Positions 49,265-59,559 of a stretch of 64,000 nt of DNA are shown here, one piece after another (positions within the stretch are counted from its first letter, which is position 1; every line of letters starts with the position of its first letter). The position numbers and the translations under genes were made by a program. The stretch is taken from positions 9,969,085-10,033,084 of the forward strand of contig NC_053116.1 of assembly GCF_010015445.1 (NCBI RefSeq), given 5' to 3'. Below the pieces are notes generated by a model. The model was not told the DNA's origin, made no database searches, and saw only the letters and a program-made list of their open reading frames with translations. The DNA is from Perca fluviatilis (lineage: Eukaryota; Chordata; Actinopteri; Perciformes; Percidae).

Positions 49265-49788
49265 GCTGAGCTCTGACCGGAGCACACCTGAACTTCACCG
49301 TCTTCCTGTTTCGGCGTCACATGACCAATGGAGCGTAACTTGATTGGCTGGATGTTGGATGATTTGATACAGGGATTGATTGCTTCTCCTTAGTTACCTG
49401 GATGTTGACTCTGAATATTTTACACTGAATTTTTTGAGACGTTAAATTACTTCGAACTGAATTTTTTGAGACATTGAATTTTTTTACTCTGAATCTTTTT
49501 AGATGTTGAATTTTTTGAGACATTGAATTTTTTTTTCACTGAATTTCTGAGATGTCGAATTTTTTTACACTGAATTTTTTGAGACATCACATTTTTTTAC
49601 ATTGATTTTTTTAAACATTGAAAAAAAAATGTCATAGGCAAAAAAATTCAGTGGTAGAAATTCGGTGGCTTTTAAAATTCAAAGTCTGATTTAGATGCAA
49701 AATAAAATTCAGTTTTAAAATTTGATGTAAAATAAATTCAGTGCTAAAAATTCGAATTCAAAAGCCAATGGCACCGATTTACTTCCAT
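48905..49788 (-). repeat. Right terminal inverted repeat with embedded promoter and first exon
   Basis: This is the reverse complement of 41339-42075, with extra copies of the ~28-bp subterminal units and of a GCTATTAGCTAAC word that make it longer. It carries the same CCAAT box and 10-codon exon (49235-49264, minus strand). The exon and promoter part are far better conserved between arms than the AT-rich outer part. Confidence 0.85.
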
Positions 49789-49797
49789 AGATTTTCT

Positions 49798-49932
49798 ACC
49801 TGTCAGCATGAGCTACTCTACTTTTAACTACATTTATAGAGGAAGTATGCCATTCAGATAAATATTTTCTACCTGTCAGATTAAGCTACCCTACTTTGAA
49901 CTATATTTATAGAAGTAGCCCATTCTGATTCT
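49798..49932 (+). repeat. ~72-bp minisatellite, right part
   Basis: Two units (GAGCTACTCTAC near 49812, AAGCTACCCTAC near 49884) continue the array interrupted at 41338. Confidence 0.85.
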
Positions 49933-49989
49933 AATCTGGCCAAACACCACACTGACCTATGTGACCTTTTAAGTTGATATATTGGAAAA

Positions 49990-50331
49990 CCAGTCAACAA
50001 ACAGTTGCCTGTTTGCACATCCAGCAGTTACGGAGCATCATTAGCTTACTTCTAAAGTACCCCCTAGGGGGTACATGCATTTACATTTACATATCAGTCA
50101 GTGCGTAATTCCTAAATCCTAAAAACTATAATAATGAATGGATTTAGTGATTCTAAACATTTAAAATATAGCATTTAAATGTTTTTGTTTTAGACACTGA
50201 CAACGCAGCGCTGTATTTTGTCTTTTTATATAGCAAGGTTTTTTTCTACTGAAAATGTTTTGTACTGGTCAGGGGGTACTTGGAATAAAAAGAAATTCAA
50301 AGGGGGTACATTATTAATAAATGTTTGAGGA
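49990..50331 (+). repeat. Direct repeat copy 2 and possible hAT right end
   Basis: 49990-50190 repeats 40407-40552 plus 41077-41110 without the miniature element. At 50317-50331 GTTTGAGGACCACTG looks like a hAT right terminus (inverse CAGTGGTCCTCAAAC). No left partner was found. Confidence 0.5.
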
Positions 50332-52459
50332 CCACTGACCTAGTGAATGTAAGTCCAATATCCACTCTACTTTTAGCTCTGTTTTGGTCTCTACCAACTT
50401 CTGTGGGAAATTTTAATTAATAATCATTCAAGATGCATGAAGTAAATGATAAAAACACACATGGTTTTGCATTTTCTGTATATCTTCCTATATTGATTCT
50501 GCATCTCTCAATCTGGTGCAATCCTTTTGTTTAGCTTCCCAGTGGATACAGATGAAATGCCATCTGAAGATATGAGCAAGCAGACAGCACTGTAGGAGAG
50601 CAGATTTGTGAGGAAGTTTAGCATGGCCAAGGATCATCTCCATTTAGCCATGAACCAGGCTTTGCTCTGCAGGATCCTTTTCGCTTCCCGGGGACTCTTC
50701 AGGCCGAGACAGCTGCCGCTCTGCGCTCAGCAGCTATAGAGCTGTGACCCTGAGCACCAAAACAGAGCTCACCTTCTGTACCAGACAAAAATATCATTAA
50801 AGATAGAAGGACTCATTTAGAGTATCATTCAAAGGGAAAGTTTGATTTTTAGAAGGAAAAAAAACTATTACTAACTATACTACTCACCCATGCAGAAAAG
50901 ACTGCATCCATGCTAGCAGCTCTTTGAGGCTGATGTAGTAGGCACAGTGGTGCTTTGAAATAATGCTGACATCAGCATGCTAACATACTCACAATGCTAA
51001 CATGCTGATATTTAGCAGGTCTACGGGCTGGTTATACTGGAAAATATGTGGTTTGGAAAGTGTTTATACCTGACCTGAATAGCCCCACTCAGAGTGAAAA
51101 GCCAGCCGCCTGCCCTCTGTGGAGAAGTTCCTCCTTTTTTGAAGGTACTGCTTGATTCCAGAGACATCCATTTCAGCACAATTCAACATAGATTTGTCTG
51201 ACTCTCAATATGTAGAAAATAGGGTAAAATACGTAAAACACTAAGTTGTTATGCAGACAGTTTGTTTGGCAAAGGATGTGGAAACTTGCAATGTGAAACA
51301 CATGACCTTAATCTGCAAAAAGGTTCGTAGCAACATCTGTTCATGCTATTCAATAGCAGCTCTGCCTGAAAGAAAATCAAAATTGATGGCCAAATCTCAC
51401 CACCATCCTCCTTCCACTGATAACGAGCATGGAAGTCAGTCACACACTACACAGTAAGTGAAAATGCTCACATTAAAATGCCATCATAATGTATACAGAA
51501 AGAAAAAAACAACCCCACTAATTGTTAGGAACAACAAATCTGACAGAGAGAGATAGGCTGAGACGCCGTTGTCTCCACTGTTGTGCTGCTGTGTTTTTCT
51601 GGCAGTTTATTGCTTTCTGGGAGTATTTCAATGATGCATACCGAAGACAATTACCTCCCAATCATGCTGGGGAGAGAGAAAGAGAGAGTAGTAGGATGTG
51701 CTGCTAACAAGGCATTTAACAGCAGCAAATGAATGCACAGTGCACACAGTGAGCCTCCTCAAGTCTTCATTACTCATTCATGTACACTATTTGCCGAAAA
51801 ATTGAGGAAATAGCATGGCATGCTACATCCTCTGTAATGACCTGACAATAACAACTCATCTAGACCACTGCGGATAAGTGTGAGCTGTACTCATGACATA
51901 GATACATAAATTAGCATGCATACTTTTTGCCTATAGTTTTGGACACAGGCTCAATATTTTCTTAAATCTTATTTGAATGTAAAAATGCTGAAAAACTAAA
52001 CAGCCAAAGCCTCCATCTTTGAAATCATCAAGAGACCAAACTTGGAGCTGTTTCATTAATAATTAATAACCAGATGGATTTTCTTCAGGGACTTTAGCCG
52101 AGTGTCTTACATCCAAATTAAAATGTATTTTTTTTTTAACTCAGGGAAAAAACATAGTTACCTCCACCAGATATTCATTCAATGTCAGTGAAGCAGCTGT
52201 TGGATTTGAGTTTTTGTTGTATCACCAAGACAGTCTGGGCCCCCTCGTCTCATGCTTGGAAGAACTTTCCTCAGGAATAGTCCCAAATAAACAAGAATCA
52301 TAAATGACATACTCTCCCTGAATTATATTGTATTTTTTCACAAGTTTTAGTTGGATTTGAAGTTGATCGTCATCAATATTTACTTTCATTTTGCTTTTGT
52401 CCCAACTCACAAAAACATGAAGGCTTACTCGTGAGGCAGGCTACATGGCTCTGAGCCTC
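50332..52459. other. Intergenic with a fish-repeat fragment
   Basis: Around 50920-51020 is an inverted piece of the repeat at 61640-61830 (CATCAGCATGCTAACAT, AATGCTAACATGCTGATATT). Otherwise no gene is seen. Confidence 0.4.
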
Positions 52460-52497
52460 CACAGCATATGCTCAGAGACATCTGAGCATATGCTGTG
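52460..52497. repeat. Perfect 17-bp hairpin with 4-base loop
   Basis: The left arm CACAGCATATGCTCAGA (52460-52476), loop GACA, and right arm TCTGAGCATATGCTGTG (52481-52497) pair perfectly. Each arm also contains the self-complementary word GCATATGC. Too short for a typical microRNA precursor. Function unknown. Confidence 0.95.
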
Positions 52498-54118
52498 AAA
52501 TTTAGGGGCTCCCGTAGTTATAGTTAGTGAGATTTGTTTCTAATCTGACTTTGAGGTTTGGCTATTCCCACAAGGCAACGTCAATGAAGGCAGTCCTTCC
52601 TTGAACTTGATTGGCTTTAATATGTAAAGAGAAGCCAGAGGGAGCCGCACATGTCAAATCAAGAAACTGCCTCAGCTTTTCCATTAGTCACAACACTGAT
52701 GTCAGTTAAGGGTGTAGACAGAAACACAGAGTGCCAAACCAGAGCCGGCCCTAGACCTTTGGGGGCCCTATGCAAAATTTGGTTGGAGGCCCCTTTGACC
52801 ATTTTAAGTAAGGCCTAAAGAAAAGCAATGACTACCTAATAACTATACGGTACATATTATTATTATTATATCTACTATGTTTGATGTCTAACAGAAAAAA
52901 TGATGATACCACTGAGCTGAGAGCCAGTGCAAGACTAACACACACTGATGAACTTGCTGATTACAAATACTGATAAAGTGATTTTCACTGACCAAATATA
53001 AATTTTTAATTGACAACAGTTTAAGAGGCACACACACACACACATATATATATATATAATTTAAATTAAATAGAGCAAATAGAATAACATTTAAATAAAA
53101 TATTATATAAAATAATAAATAGAACATTCAAATGTTGCAAAATAAACAAAAAAATAACATCTAAAACACCACAAACAAGATCAATAGTAACAATAATAAT
53201 ATATAACTGGCAGTTGTGACAGCCTCAGCTTTCGAGATCCTGTGTATTACAGTTTCTCTCATTGAATTGACCATCACAACTGTGCTCTGAAGCCACAACT
53301 CCATAACAGAAAGCATGGCAGAGGTACCTTCATTGAAGGTGGAGATGGCCATACTTGCTGCTGCCTCAAGCTTACTTTCCCCACAAAACAGTCCCCTCAG
53401 TCAGCCGATGGTGAAGCTAACTAACCAGGCTCCCATCAGCACTGGTTCATAACAACACAACAGAACTAAACTAATTATGAATCATTCAAAAGACCAATAT
53501 TTAGAACATTGGAGAAAGCAAACAAAGTAGACTAAATTGTTATTAGACCACCAACTAGGTGAGACAGAGATGCATTTCCTCCTCCACCGGGAAAAACTAT
53601 CTTCACTAAGAGAATTACACCTTGGAAAAATAGCCAAAAAAATAAAACTTCCCAAAGTTAACACCAGAAAAGAAGCCGGAAGTTCTCCTAGGAGAGGGAA
53701 CAGCAGCTCTACTGACACCTAATATGGATCTGCCTGCCACAGCCTGAGCCTCACAACCACGTCACGTGACGATTCTGAACGAATCACGTTGTCAGAAGTT
53801 GGCATCAGCCAATGAGATTGCGCATTTTGAGTTAAATCCTCCCTTTTACTTTCACGATTGGTTGCTGATGAAAAGGAAATTACCATATTTGGATCAGACA
53901 GCATTGTAGAGGAGAGAGAGAGCTTTCCAACAGTATGGTCCTGTCCCAATACCCGCACTACGCCCTAAGGTCTTCCTCGAAGTGGACACTTGTTGAAAGT
54001 GCACTTAGGGGAGTAAGTGCGCAAGGGCTCGAAGCTGTGAAGAGCAGAATTGGGACAGTTTTGCACACGTCACTATATACGTCACCTCTATGTCACTTCT
54101 GTTTACAGGAGAGCAAAC

Positions 54119-54923
54119 ATGGCGCTGGCCGCAGTTGCGGTATTCGCATAGACAGTATATAATGGACCAATAGACCCCGTTGCTCTGGACAGAGACCAGT
54201 GAAGGCTATTAGAAGCACTTTTCCGGTGATGGCCAGCTTTACTGCGCAGCCTCCAACTGAGAGAATGTGACGTGAGCAACGTGTCTGAAAGTTGTAAGTC
54301 TTCTAGTGGCTGCGCTAAGAGAAATCTCAATCATTCCCAATCTTACAGATACGGAGAGTGTAGGTGTATGTAAGGAGATAACATGGGCACAGGCTAATTA
54401 TTGCTAACTAACATGCTAGTTAACATTAGTAATTAAACCTAAACAGGTCATGTAAGTCGAAACTGCCTGAGAGCTTCTCCTGTAATTCCTCTACTGTGCG
54501 ACAGTAAGTCACTTGGTTATGACACAATCGTTAGCCTATTTTTACAAAAACGTCTGCTACGGAGCCATAACGTGAGGTACAAGGTAATGGAGCCTTTTAT
54601 ACATTGTCGTGTTTCTTTGGAACTAAACAACGGACAAATAGAGTCTTCAAACATTTCTGATGTAAAGTTATTCGCAGTCAAGTGACGTAAAAAAAAATGG
54701 CGGTCAGCGGAATGCTAACAGGAGGTGATGGCCAGTTAGCAACAAAATGGCGCCATAGATGGCTCGAGTTCTGAAGCGAAGCTTACCCCCTTGGGTATTC
54801 GCAGTACTCCTGCTAAAATTGATTAGAACTCACCACCAGTTTATTACAAGAAGAATTAGGATCCGCAGGAGAAGAAGGCTTCTACACCGGATCCAAACAT
54901 GTATGCTGATGCCCGACCAACAG
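54119..54923 (+). pseudogene. Harbinger transposase exon 1, split by an insertion
   Basis: The exon starts at ATG 54119 (MALAAVAVFA to 54148). It resumes after the insertion at 54804 (VLLLKLIRTHHQF onward) and ends at a donor gtaaat after 54923. It is in frame across the gap once the insert and one duplicate copy are removed, giving 150 nt in all. The second half is rich in Arg (RRIRIRRRRR), as expected for a basic N-terminus. Confidence 0.8.
54149..54793. mobile_element. 645-bp non-autonomous element inside transposase exon
   Basis: It is flanked by GGTATTCGCA at 54139-54148 and 54794-54803, a 9-10 bp target duplication. It starts TAGACAGTATATAATGGACC, a word seen in many fish repeats. A directly repeated GGTGATGGCCAG occurs near both ends (~54225 and ~54725). 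It has no clear inverted repeats and no coding sequence. The superfamily is uncertain; a 9-10 bp duplication would suit a Mutator-like element. Confidence 0.75.
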
Positions 54924-55772
54924 GTAAATTAACTTTATTTCATTGAACGTTACGTTACGTTTATTTGGCTAATGTGTGTGTGCTGGTACTAATAGCTGTA
55001 ACATGACACAATCATTTGAATGAAAAAATTTATATCTTTTTTTTTTTACTCTTAGCTACTAACCTTTCTGTCAATGTTGTTCATATTAAAATAGTTTGTG
55101 GCAAAGATAAATTGCAATAAAACCTAAACTATCGAGTGATGATACTAAGAGCTGTTCCTAATATTTTGTCAATTTGGTGAGTGTGTGTATCAAGAACAGC
55201 TCTCAGTATAGTTTACATCACCACCACCACCACAAGTGAGTGTCCAAAATGAAAATAGATAAACTCCCTCTAATAAATTATATTATAAAATTAGGGAATA
55301 TGGCAAATGTGTGTATATATATCGCAATATGCATATCACAATGGCTTGCAATAACTGGGTTCATGAACAAAAGAGAGAGAGGAAATCACTCACCACTTTT
55401 GTAGCTTTAATAATAATTATTTCATTCATACAGTGAAAACTAAGCAGTATTTTATTTTTACATTTGATTATATAGTTTCTGTTGTTTAATAACCCAAATG
55501 TAGGATAACCTGAAACCCTAAACCTTGTGGTTTACACTGATGTTACACTACTGATGTTACGCTACAGTAAAACACTGATGTTCACTGTGAAAAGTTGTAG
55601 GGATGTTCTCATGTCAGAAAATTAATGTGAAACACATATGTAGGTAATATAAATTTAAATATATTTTAAAGATAATTTAATCTTTAAAGATTATATAAAA
55701 TGAATGAATATTTTTTCATGTAGTGATCTCTTTTCCTAAATCTGTCATTCTAATTGCTTTTGTCTTTTTAAG

Positions 55773-56819
55773 TTTGGCAGACTGATCAGGTATGCCAGGC
55801 TGAATCATACCATGCCTGTCCTTCTGGTGTATGTTGTTGAGACGTTGGCGCGACCCGACTACCGCCTTTCAAGAAAATCAATGGATGGCTTGATGGATGT
55901 TCTGCACAGGCACCAGGACCATGGCTGGGGATCTTATTTGGAAGTCCTAATATTTGTGTATTGGCTTGCACATGGACTGTCTTACAGAGTCACTGCCCGG
56001 GCATTCTCTGTGCCAAAATCCACTGTGTGCCGTGTGGTGCACAGAATTGCTCACAAAATTATGGACATTGCAGGTAAAGTGATTTGCTATCCACATCATG
56101 ATGAACTTGAAGAAGTCGGCCTGCGATTTGGACGCCTTGCTCGGCATACAGCATTTGACAAGGCTGTAGGGGCAATAGATGGATGCCATATTCGTATTAA
56201 GCCTCCAAATCATAACAAACAGGACTATTTTAATTACAAACAATTCTATTCTATCCAAATGCAAGCCATCTGTGACTCTCAGGGACGTTTCATCAACATC
56301 TTTGTTGGTTTTCCTGGCTCTGTACATGATACCCGTGTTCTAAAAAACAGCCCACTTTATGTCAATTCTGAGTACCCCCCACCTGGCTTTTTTCTTCTTG
56401 GTGATGGAGGATATCCCTACATACAGTCTCCCATAACCATCATCACACCCTACAAACTGCCACTTCAAGGAAGGGTCGAGGAACGCTTCAATCAAAGCCA
56501 TGCACGTGCGCGTTCAATTATCGAACGAGCCTTTGGTATGATGAAGGCACGCTGGAGGGCAACACTCTTCAAAGCCTTAGAAGTAAAGGTTGGCTTCTGC
56601 ACAGAGGTGGTAACTGCCTGTGCCTTCTTACACAATGTCTGCCTTACCCATGGTGATGTCCTGGAACCAGAGCCAGCTTATGATGCCTTACCACAACCAC
56701 CAATACCAGATTCTGGACAGGAGACAAGTGGCAACCAGCTCGGGGGCGGACTTCACCGGCACGTATCTGCACCCCTTAATGTTCAAGGGCACCTTTTGGA
56801 ACATGACTACACAATTTAA
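55773..56819 (+). CDS. PIF/Harbinger DDE transposase, main exon (HARBI1-like)
   Basis: This exon follows the acceptor tttttaag at 55772 and joins exon 1 in phase 0. It contributes 348 codons of a 398-codon reading frame. The DDE_Tnp_4 nuclease fold is complete: AIDGCHIRI holds the first Asp, LLGDGGYP the second and SIIERAFGMMKARW the Glu. GFPGSVHDTRV lies between the first two. Upstream, SYRVTARAFSVPKSTVCRVV is a helix-turn-helix. The C-terminal ~60 residues are Pro- and Gly-rich and probably disordered. There is no frameshift or stop in this exon. An internal ATG at 55812 could start a shorter protein. HARBI1 itself is a domesticated relative, but the terminal repeats and partner gene show this copy is a transposon. 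Confidence 0.93.
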   Translation, partial: FGRLIRYARLNHTMPVLLVYVVETLARPDYRLSRKSMDGLMDVLHRHQDHGWGSYLEVLIFVYWLAHGLSYRVTARAFSVPKSTVCRVVHRIAHKIMDIAGKVICYPHHDELEEVGLRFGRLARHTAFDKAVGAIDGCHIRIKPPNHNKQDYFNYKQFYSIQMQAICDSQGRFINIFVGFPGSVHDTRVLKNSPLYVNSEYPPPGFFLLGDGGYPYIQSPITIITPYKLPLQGRVEERFNQSHARARSIIERAFGMMKARWRATLFKALEVKVGFCTEVVTACAFLHNVCLTHGDVLEPEPAYDALPQPPIPDSGQETSGNQLGGGLHRHVSAPLNVQGHLLEHDYTI

Positions 56820-57420
56820 TTAAAAGTACCTCATACTCCAACACACACATTTTTGTCACGAGTGTAGAATGTTACCAACTTAATTATTCCTTTGCTCTGA
56901 CGTTGCACATCAACATGTACCTACCTATTTTGCTTGAAATTGTTTACTTACAGTTCTGTGTATATATTTTGTAAAATGAAAAATGTTGTCAATTACCTAG
57001 CATCTGTAAATATCAAATGTATCTGTCCTGAATATGTTAATACATCTATGGTTATAAGCCTACACTTGTACCTGGCGGTATTGTTCTGCATTGTCAGCTC
57101 ATTTATTTTGTTATAAACTTGTCTTCAAGTACTTTGTTTCAGTAAAAAAAGTGATTTTTCTAAATGATAAATGTTTCTCTTTATTTGTGACACAGACTTT
57201 TACTGGTAAACAGAAATTATAATAATAAATAACAATAATAAATTTCGTTTATACAGAATTACAATTTTCCAAATGTCTTGTCCAAACCAAGCAATACAGC
57301 CAAAGTCCTCTGAAACTTTAAATATAAATTCCATCACTCAATGGTGGTGTTAACACAATGAGCACTTATGCAGGAACAGCAAACAAACAGAACATAACAG
57401 AACTTATTGACAGAAAGTTA

Positions 57421-58418
57421 TTACTTCTCTGTCATGTGGTCAACCAGCTTTCCAAATAAATCTAGCATCCTGTCCATTTGCTGCTGAGACTTTTGGAGCC
57501 AAGCATTATCCCTTTCATTTTCTTCCTTCTGTGTTTTCTCTAGCCGCTCACAGAAGTCTTTAAGATAATCTACACTCTCACTCTTTCTCTTTCCTGGTCT
57601 GACATCAGTTGACGTACCTGGTTGATCACTCTGGGGGTCTGTGGAGTTTCCTGCTTGGAGGTCTGCTGTCTCTGCTCCTGTCTCTGTTGGAGAATTTGCT
57701 TCATCCTCAACCTCACTGACAGGTGTCTGGGGTCTCTCTACGCTGCTGTTTCCGGATGAGAACAGATATACTGGCCTGACTGAGGGTCTCTGGCCAATGG
57801 CTTCATGCATAGCTGCATAGAAATCCACGAGGCAGCAGTGACCTCTCCTGCATCTGTCCCTGACCCAGTTTTTGGCAGTGTTAAGTCCTTAATAGTTATG
57901 AAGGGGGAAATTAACATTATTTACATGGGTTTATATTCTTATTATACATGGGTTTATATCCTATATTGTATTGGTTTATATTACCAATACAATATAAGCA
58001 TTACAAAACACGTGAAAGTGCAGTTACCTTGTACTTTTTCTTTAGGTTTTCCCACTTTTTTTTACACTGCTGCTGGGTCACTTTCCCCTCTAGACCCATA
58101 ATTTTGATAATTTCCCTGAAAGACACACACATTCATCCATTAGATGAGCAACAAACTTGTCTGAACTTGTCTCTGCTCATGTTAGGGCCATGTTAACTTA
58201 CTCATATCCCTGGCTAGAGGCATTTCTGTGCCCCGTGAATAGCCGCTCATTCTCTGCCCTGAACTTTATAAAACTGAATGTCAGCTCGTCGGACCCTGAC
58301 AAAAAGAATGTGAAATCATTGTATCATCATGTATTATGTTATGTATCGCTCGTATCGCTCATATTCTGATTAAAAAAAACTATTTTCACTTACACTTAAA
58401 AATAAATTTCTTCTCCAT
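57421..58418 (-). pseudogene. Harbinger Myb/SANT-like DNA-binding partner, frameshifted
   Basis: Four minus-strand exons fit with GT-AG junctions and matching phases: 58394-58418, 58202-58295, 58028-58115 and 57421-57887. The first three give a trihelix/Myb-like domain: MEKKFIFKWSDELTFSFI, RAENERLFTGHRNASSQGYE, IIKIMGLEGKV and CKKKWENLKKKYK. Exon 4 continues DLTLPKTGSGTDAGEVTAAS, then one base is missing near 57822-57826, and the expected FYAAMHEAIGQRPS continues in another frame. The exon is 467 nt where 468 would keep frame. A Ser/Thr-rich linker and a C-terminal coiled-coil-like stretch (DYLKDFCERLEKTQKEENER) follow. In this superfamily the partner binds subterminal DNA and helps import the transposase. 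Confidence 0.9.
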
Positions 58419-58419
58419 T

Positions 58420-58600
58420 TTGGTTTTCCTCTGGTTTCCTTGGTTTTCCTCTTCCAAATAGTATAATTCCGAAATATTTCTTCCTTTTTCTTCTTTTTTT
58501 TCCCGGCGTCCGACCATAGCAACCGTTTTGCTCCCCCATTGGCTAGCTGTTCGAAACGTCACGACACTACAAGGATTCTGGGTAATACTCTAAAGCAAAG
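58420..58600 (-). promoter_or_regulatory. Probable promoter of the Harbinger partner gene
   Basis: Upstream of the start codon lie a CCAAT-type box (CCCATTGGC on the plus strand, ~58537), CAACCGTT (Myb-like) and ACTACAAGGATTCTGGGTAA, which resembles a ZNF143-type site. These are motif matches only. Confidence 0.35.
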
Positions 58601-58919
58601 TGAGGTCTGATGCGGACTTGCAAAAAGGGTGCATTAAGTGCGCTCATGAGCACCCCTGGAGAACACCATTAGAGGATCGGGACACTCTACGGTCTTGCAC
58701 CCCTTAGCGAGAACGCGCATTGAGGGGCACAAGGGCGCAAGTGCGGGTATTGGGACAGGAACTATATTATGTCATGACGGGGCAGACAGCGATCGCGGAG
58801 CAGTGGGATGATTTAGAACGGCAACTAGCTAGCAGTGACTCTAGGGGGCCCTCTGCTGGCCACGGGGCCCTTTGCAATTGCAAAGGTCGCTTAGTGGCTG
58901 GGCCGGCTCTGTGCCAAAC

Positions 58920-59540
58920 ACTGAAATACTGTAGATGTCTGTAACATAAATGTATATGTTTTAAAACATATAAATGTTGTTGAATGTTAAATTGATGTTT
59001 ACATGTGAAACGTATAAATTAGCTTAGCTAGTTATCTTGAGATAAAGCCTGGGAGAAGAGGAAAAAAAAGCTCTTTACCAAGATGATCGGTAGATATTTG
59101 TTTGTGTAGTTTTTATTTAAATGTTTTCTGTTATTCATGCATTTGTCTACACAATTTGTATATGCGAGACTGGAAGATGTCTGTCAAATAGTGGTGTCTT
59201 GTAATCCCATTTGGGATGGGCCAGAAATAAAATAAAACTAAAACTAACTAAAACTATAAAACTGATAATTTACACAGAGATACAAAAGACCACTTTCATT
59301 TGACAGACTATTACACTTCAGTGGATATCGATAGTTAAAATATAAACCTTTTTAAAACACACCAGAAGATGTAATTTGGTGCTTTAGTGGAGATGTGAAA
59401 AATTAATTTACTGTCCAGATAATGAACAGGACACCCAGTTAATATTATTTAATTTGATTAGCCATACTTTGCCCTTGTCAGCTATTGTAATCAGTGGATT
59501 AGCCTGTGTGTGCTAGTCTGAGGTTGGAAAGTCCTGGAAA
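58920..59540. other. Intergenic, nothing recognised
   Basis: AT-rich DNA with no clear feature. Confidence 0.4.
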
Positions 59541-59559
59541 GCTATTACTTAGTATGGAG

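Larger units (their letters stand above)
41339..49788. mobile_element. 8.45-kb DNA transposon with long inverted repeats, integrase and HECT genes
   Basis: The ends are inverted: ATGGAAGTAAATC at 41339 and GATTTACTTCCAT ending at 49788. The flanks are AGATTTCT on the left and AGATTTTCT on the right, a likely 8-9 bp target duplication differing by one T. Both flanks are minisatellite, so the element landed inside that array. The inverted arms are about 0.74 and 0.88 kb. Between them are an integrase-like gene remnant on the plus strand and a HECT C-lobe gene on the minus strand. Nested insertions are a Tc1 copy, a duplicated TTAA-type element, a mariner remnant and a hAT miniature element. Long arms and an 8-9 bp duplication would suit a Mutator-like or IS3EU-like group, but I cannot assign the superfamily. 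Confidence 0.75.
53937..58762. mobile_element. PIF/Harbinger transposon, two genes, nested in hAT
   Basis: The left end is GGTCCTGTCCCAATACCCGC and the right end, reversed, is GTTCCTGTCCCAATACCCGC: inverted repeats with one mismatch in 20. A 3-bp duplication TAT (53934-53936, 58763-58765) fits this superfamily, whose usual target is TWA. It encodes a DDE transposase on the plus strand and a Myb/SANT-like partner on the minus strand, facing each other, the standard Harbinger pair. The total is 4826 bp, or about 4.17 kb without its own 645-bp insert. Both genes are damaged, so this copy is not autonomous. Confidence 0.95.
52740..58911. mobile_element. hAT element, outermost layer of a nest
   Basis: Inverted ends CAGAGCCGGCCC and GGGCCGGCTCTG are flanked by a perfect 8-bp duplication TGCCAAAC (52732-52739, 58912-58919). 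Without the Harbinger insert the element is about 1.34 kb. No hAT transposase is recognised in 52740-53936 or 58763-58911, so it is non-autonomous or decayed. A CA/TA microsatellite lies at 53031-53060. Coding-like stretches at 53161-53400 (minus) and 53480-53722 (plus) have no recognised domain. Confidence 0.88.

Noticed and set aside
41527..49523. Two similar 68-codon frames ending SQSSYAPLVM, one per arm
   Set aside because: They are the same arm DNA read in opposite directions, crossing the A/T-rich subterminal repeats and the promoter. They stop before the real first exon and have low-complexity starts.
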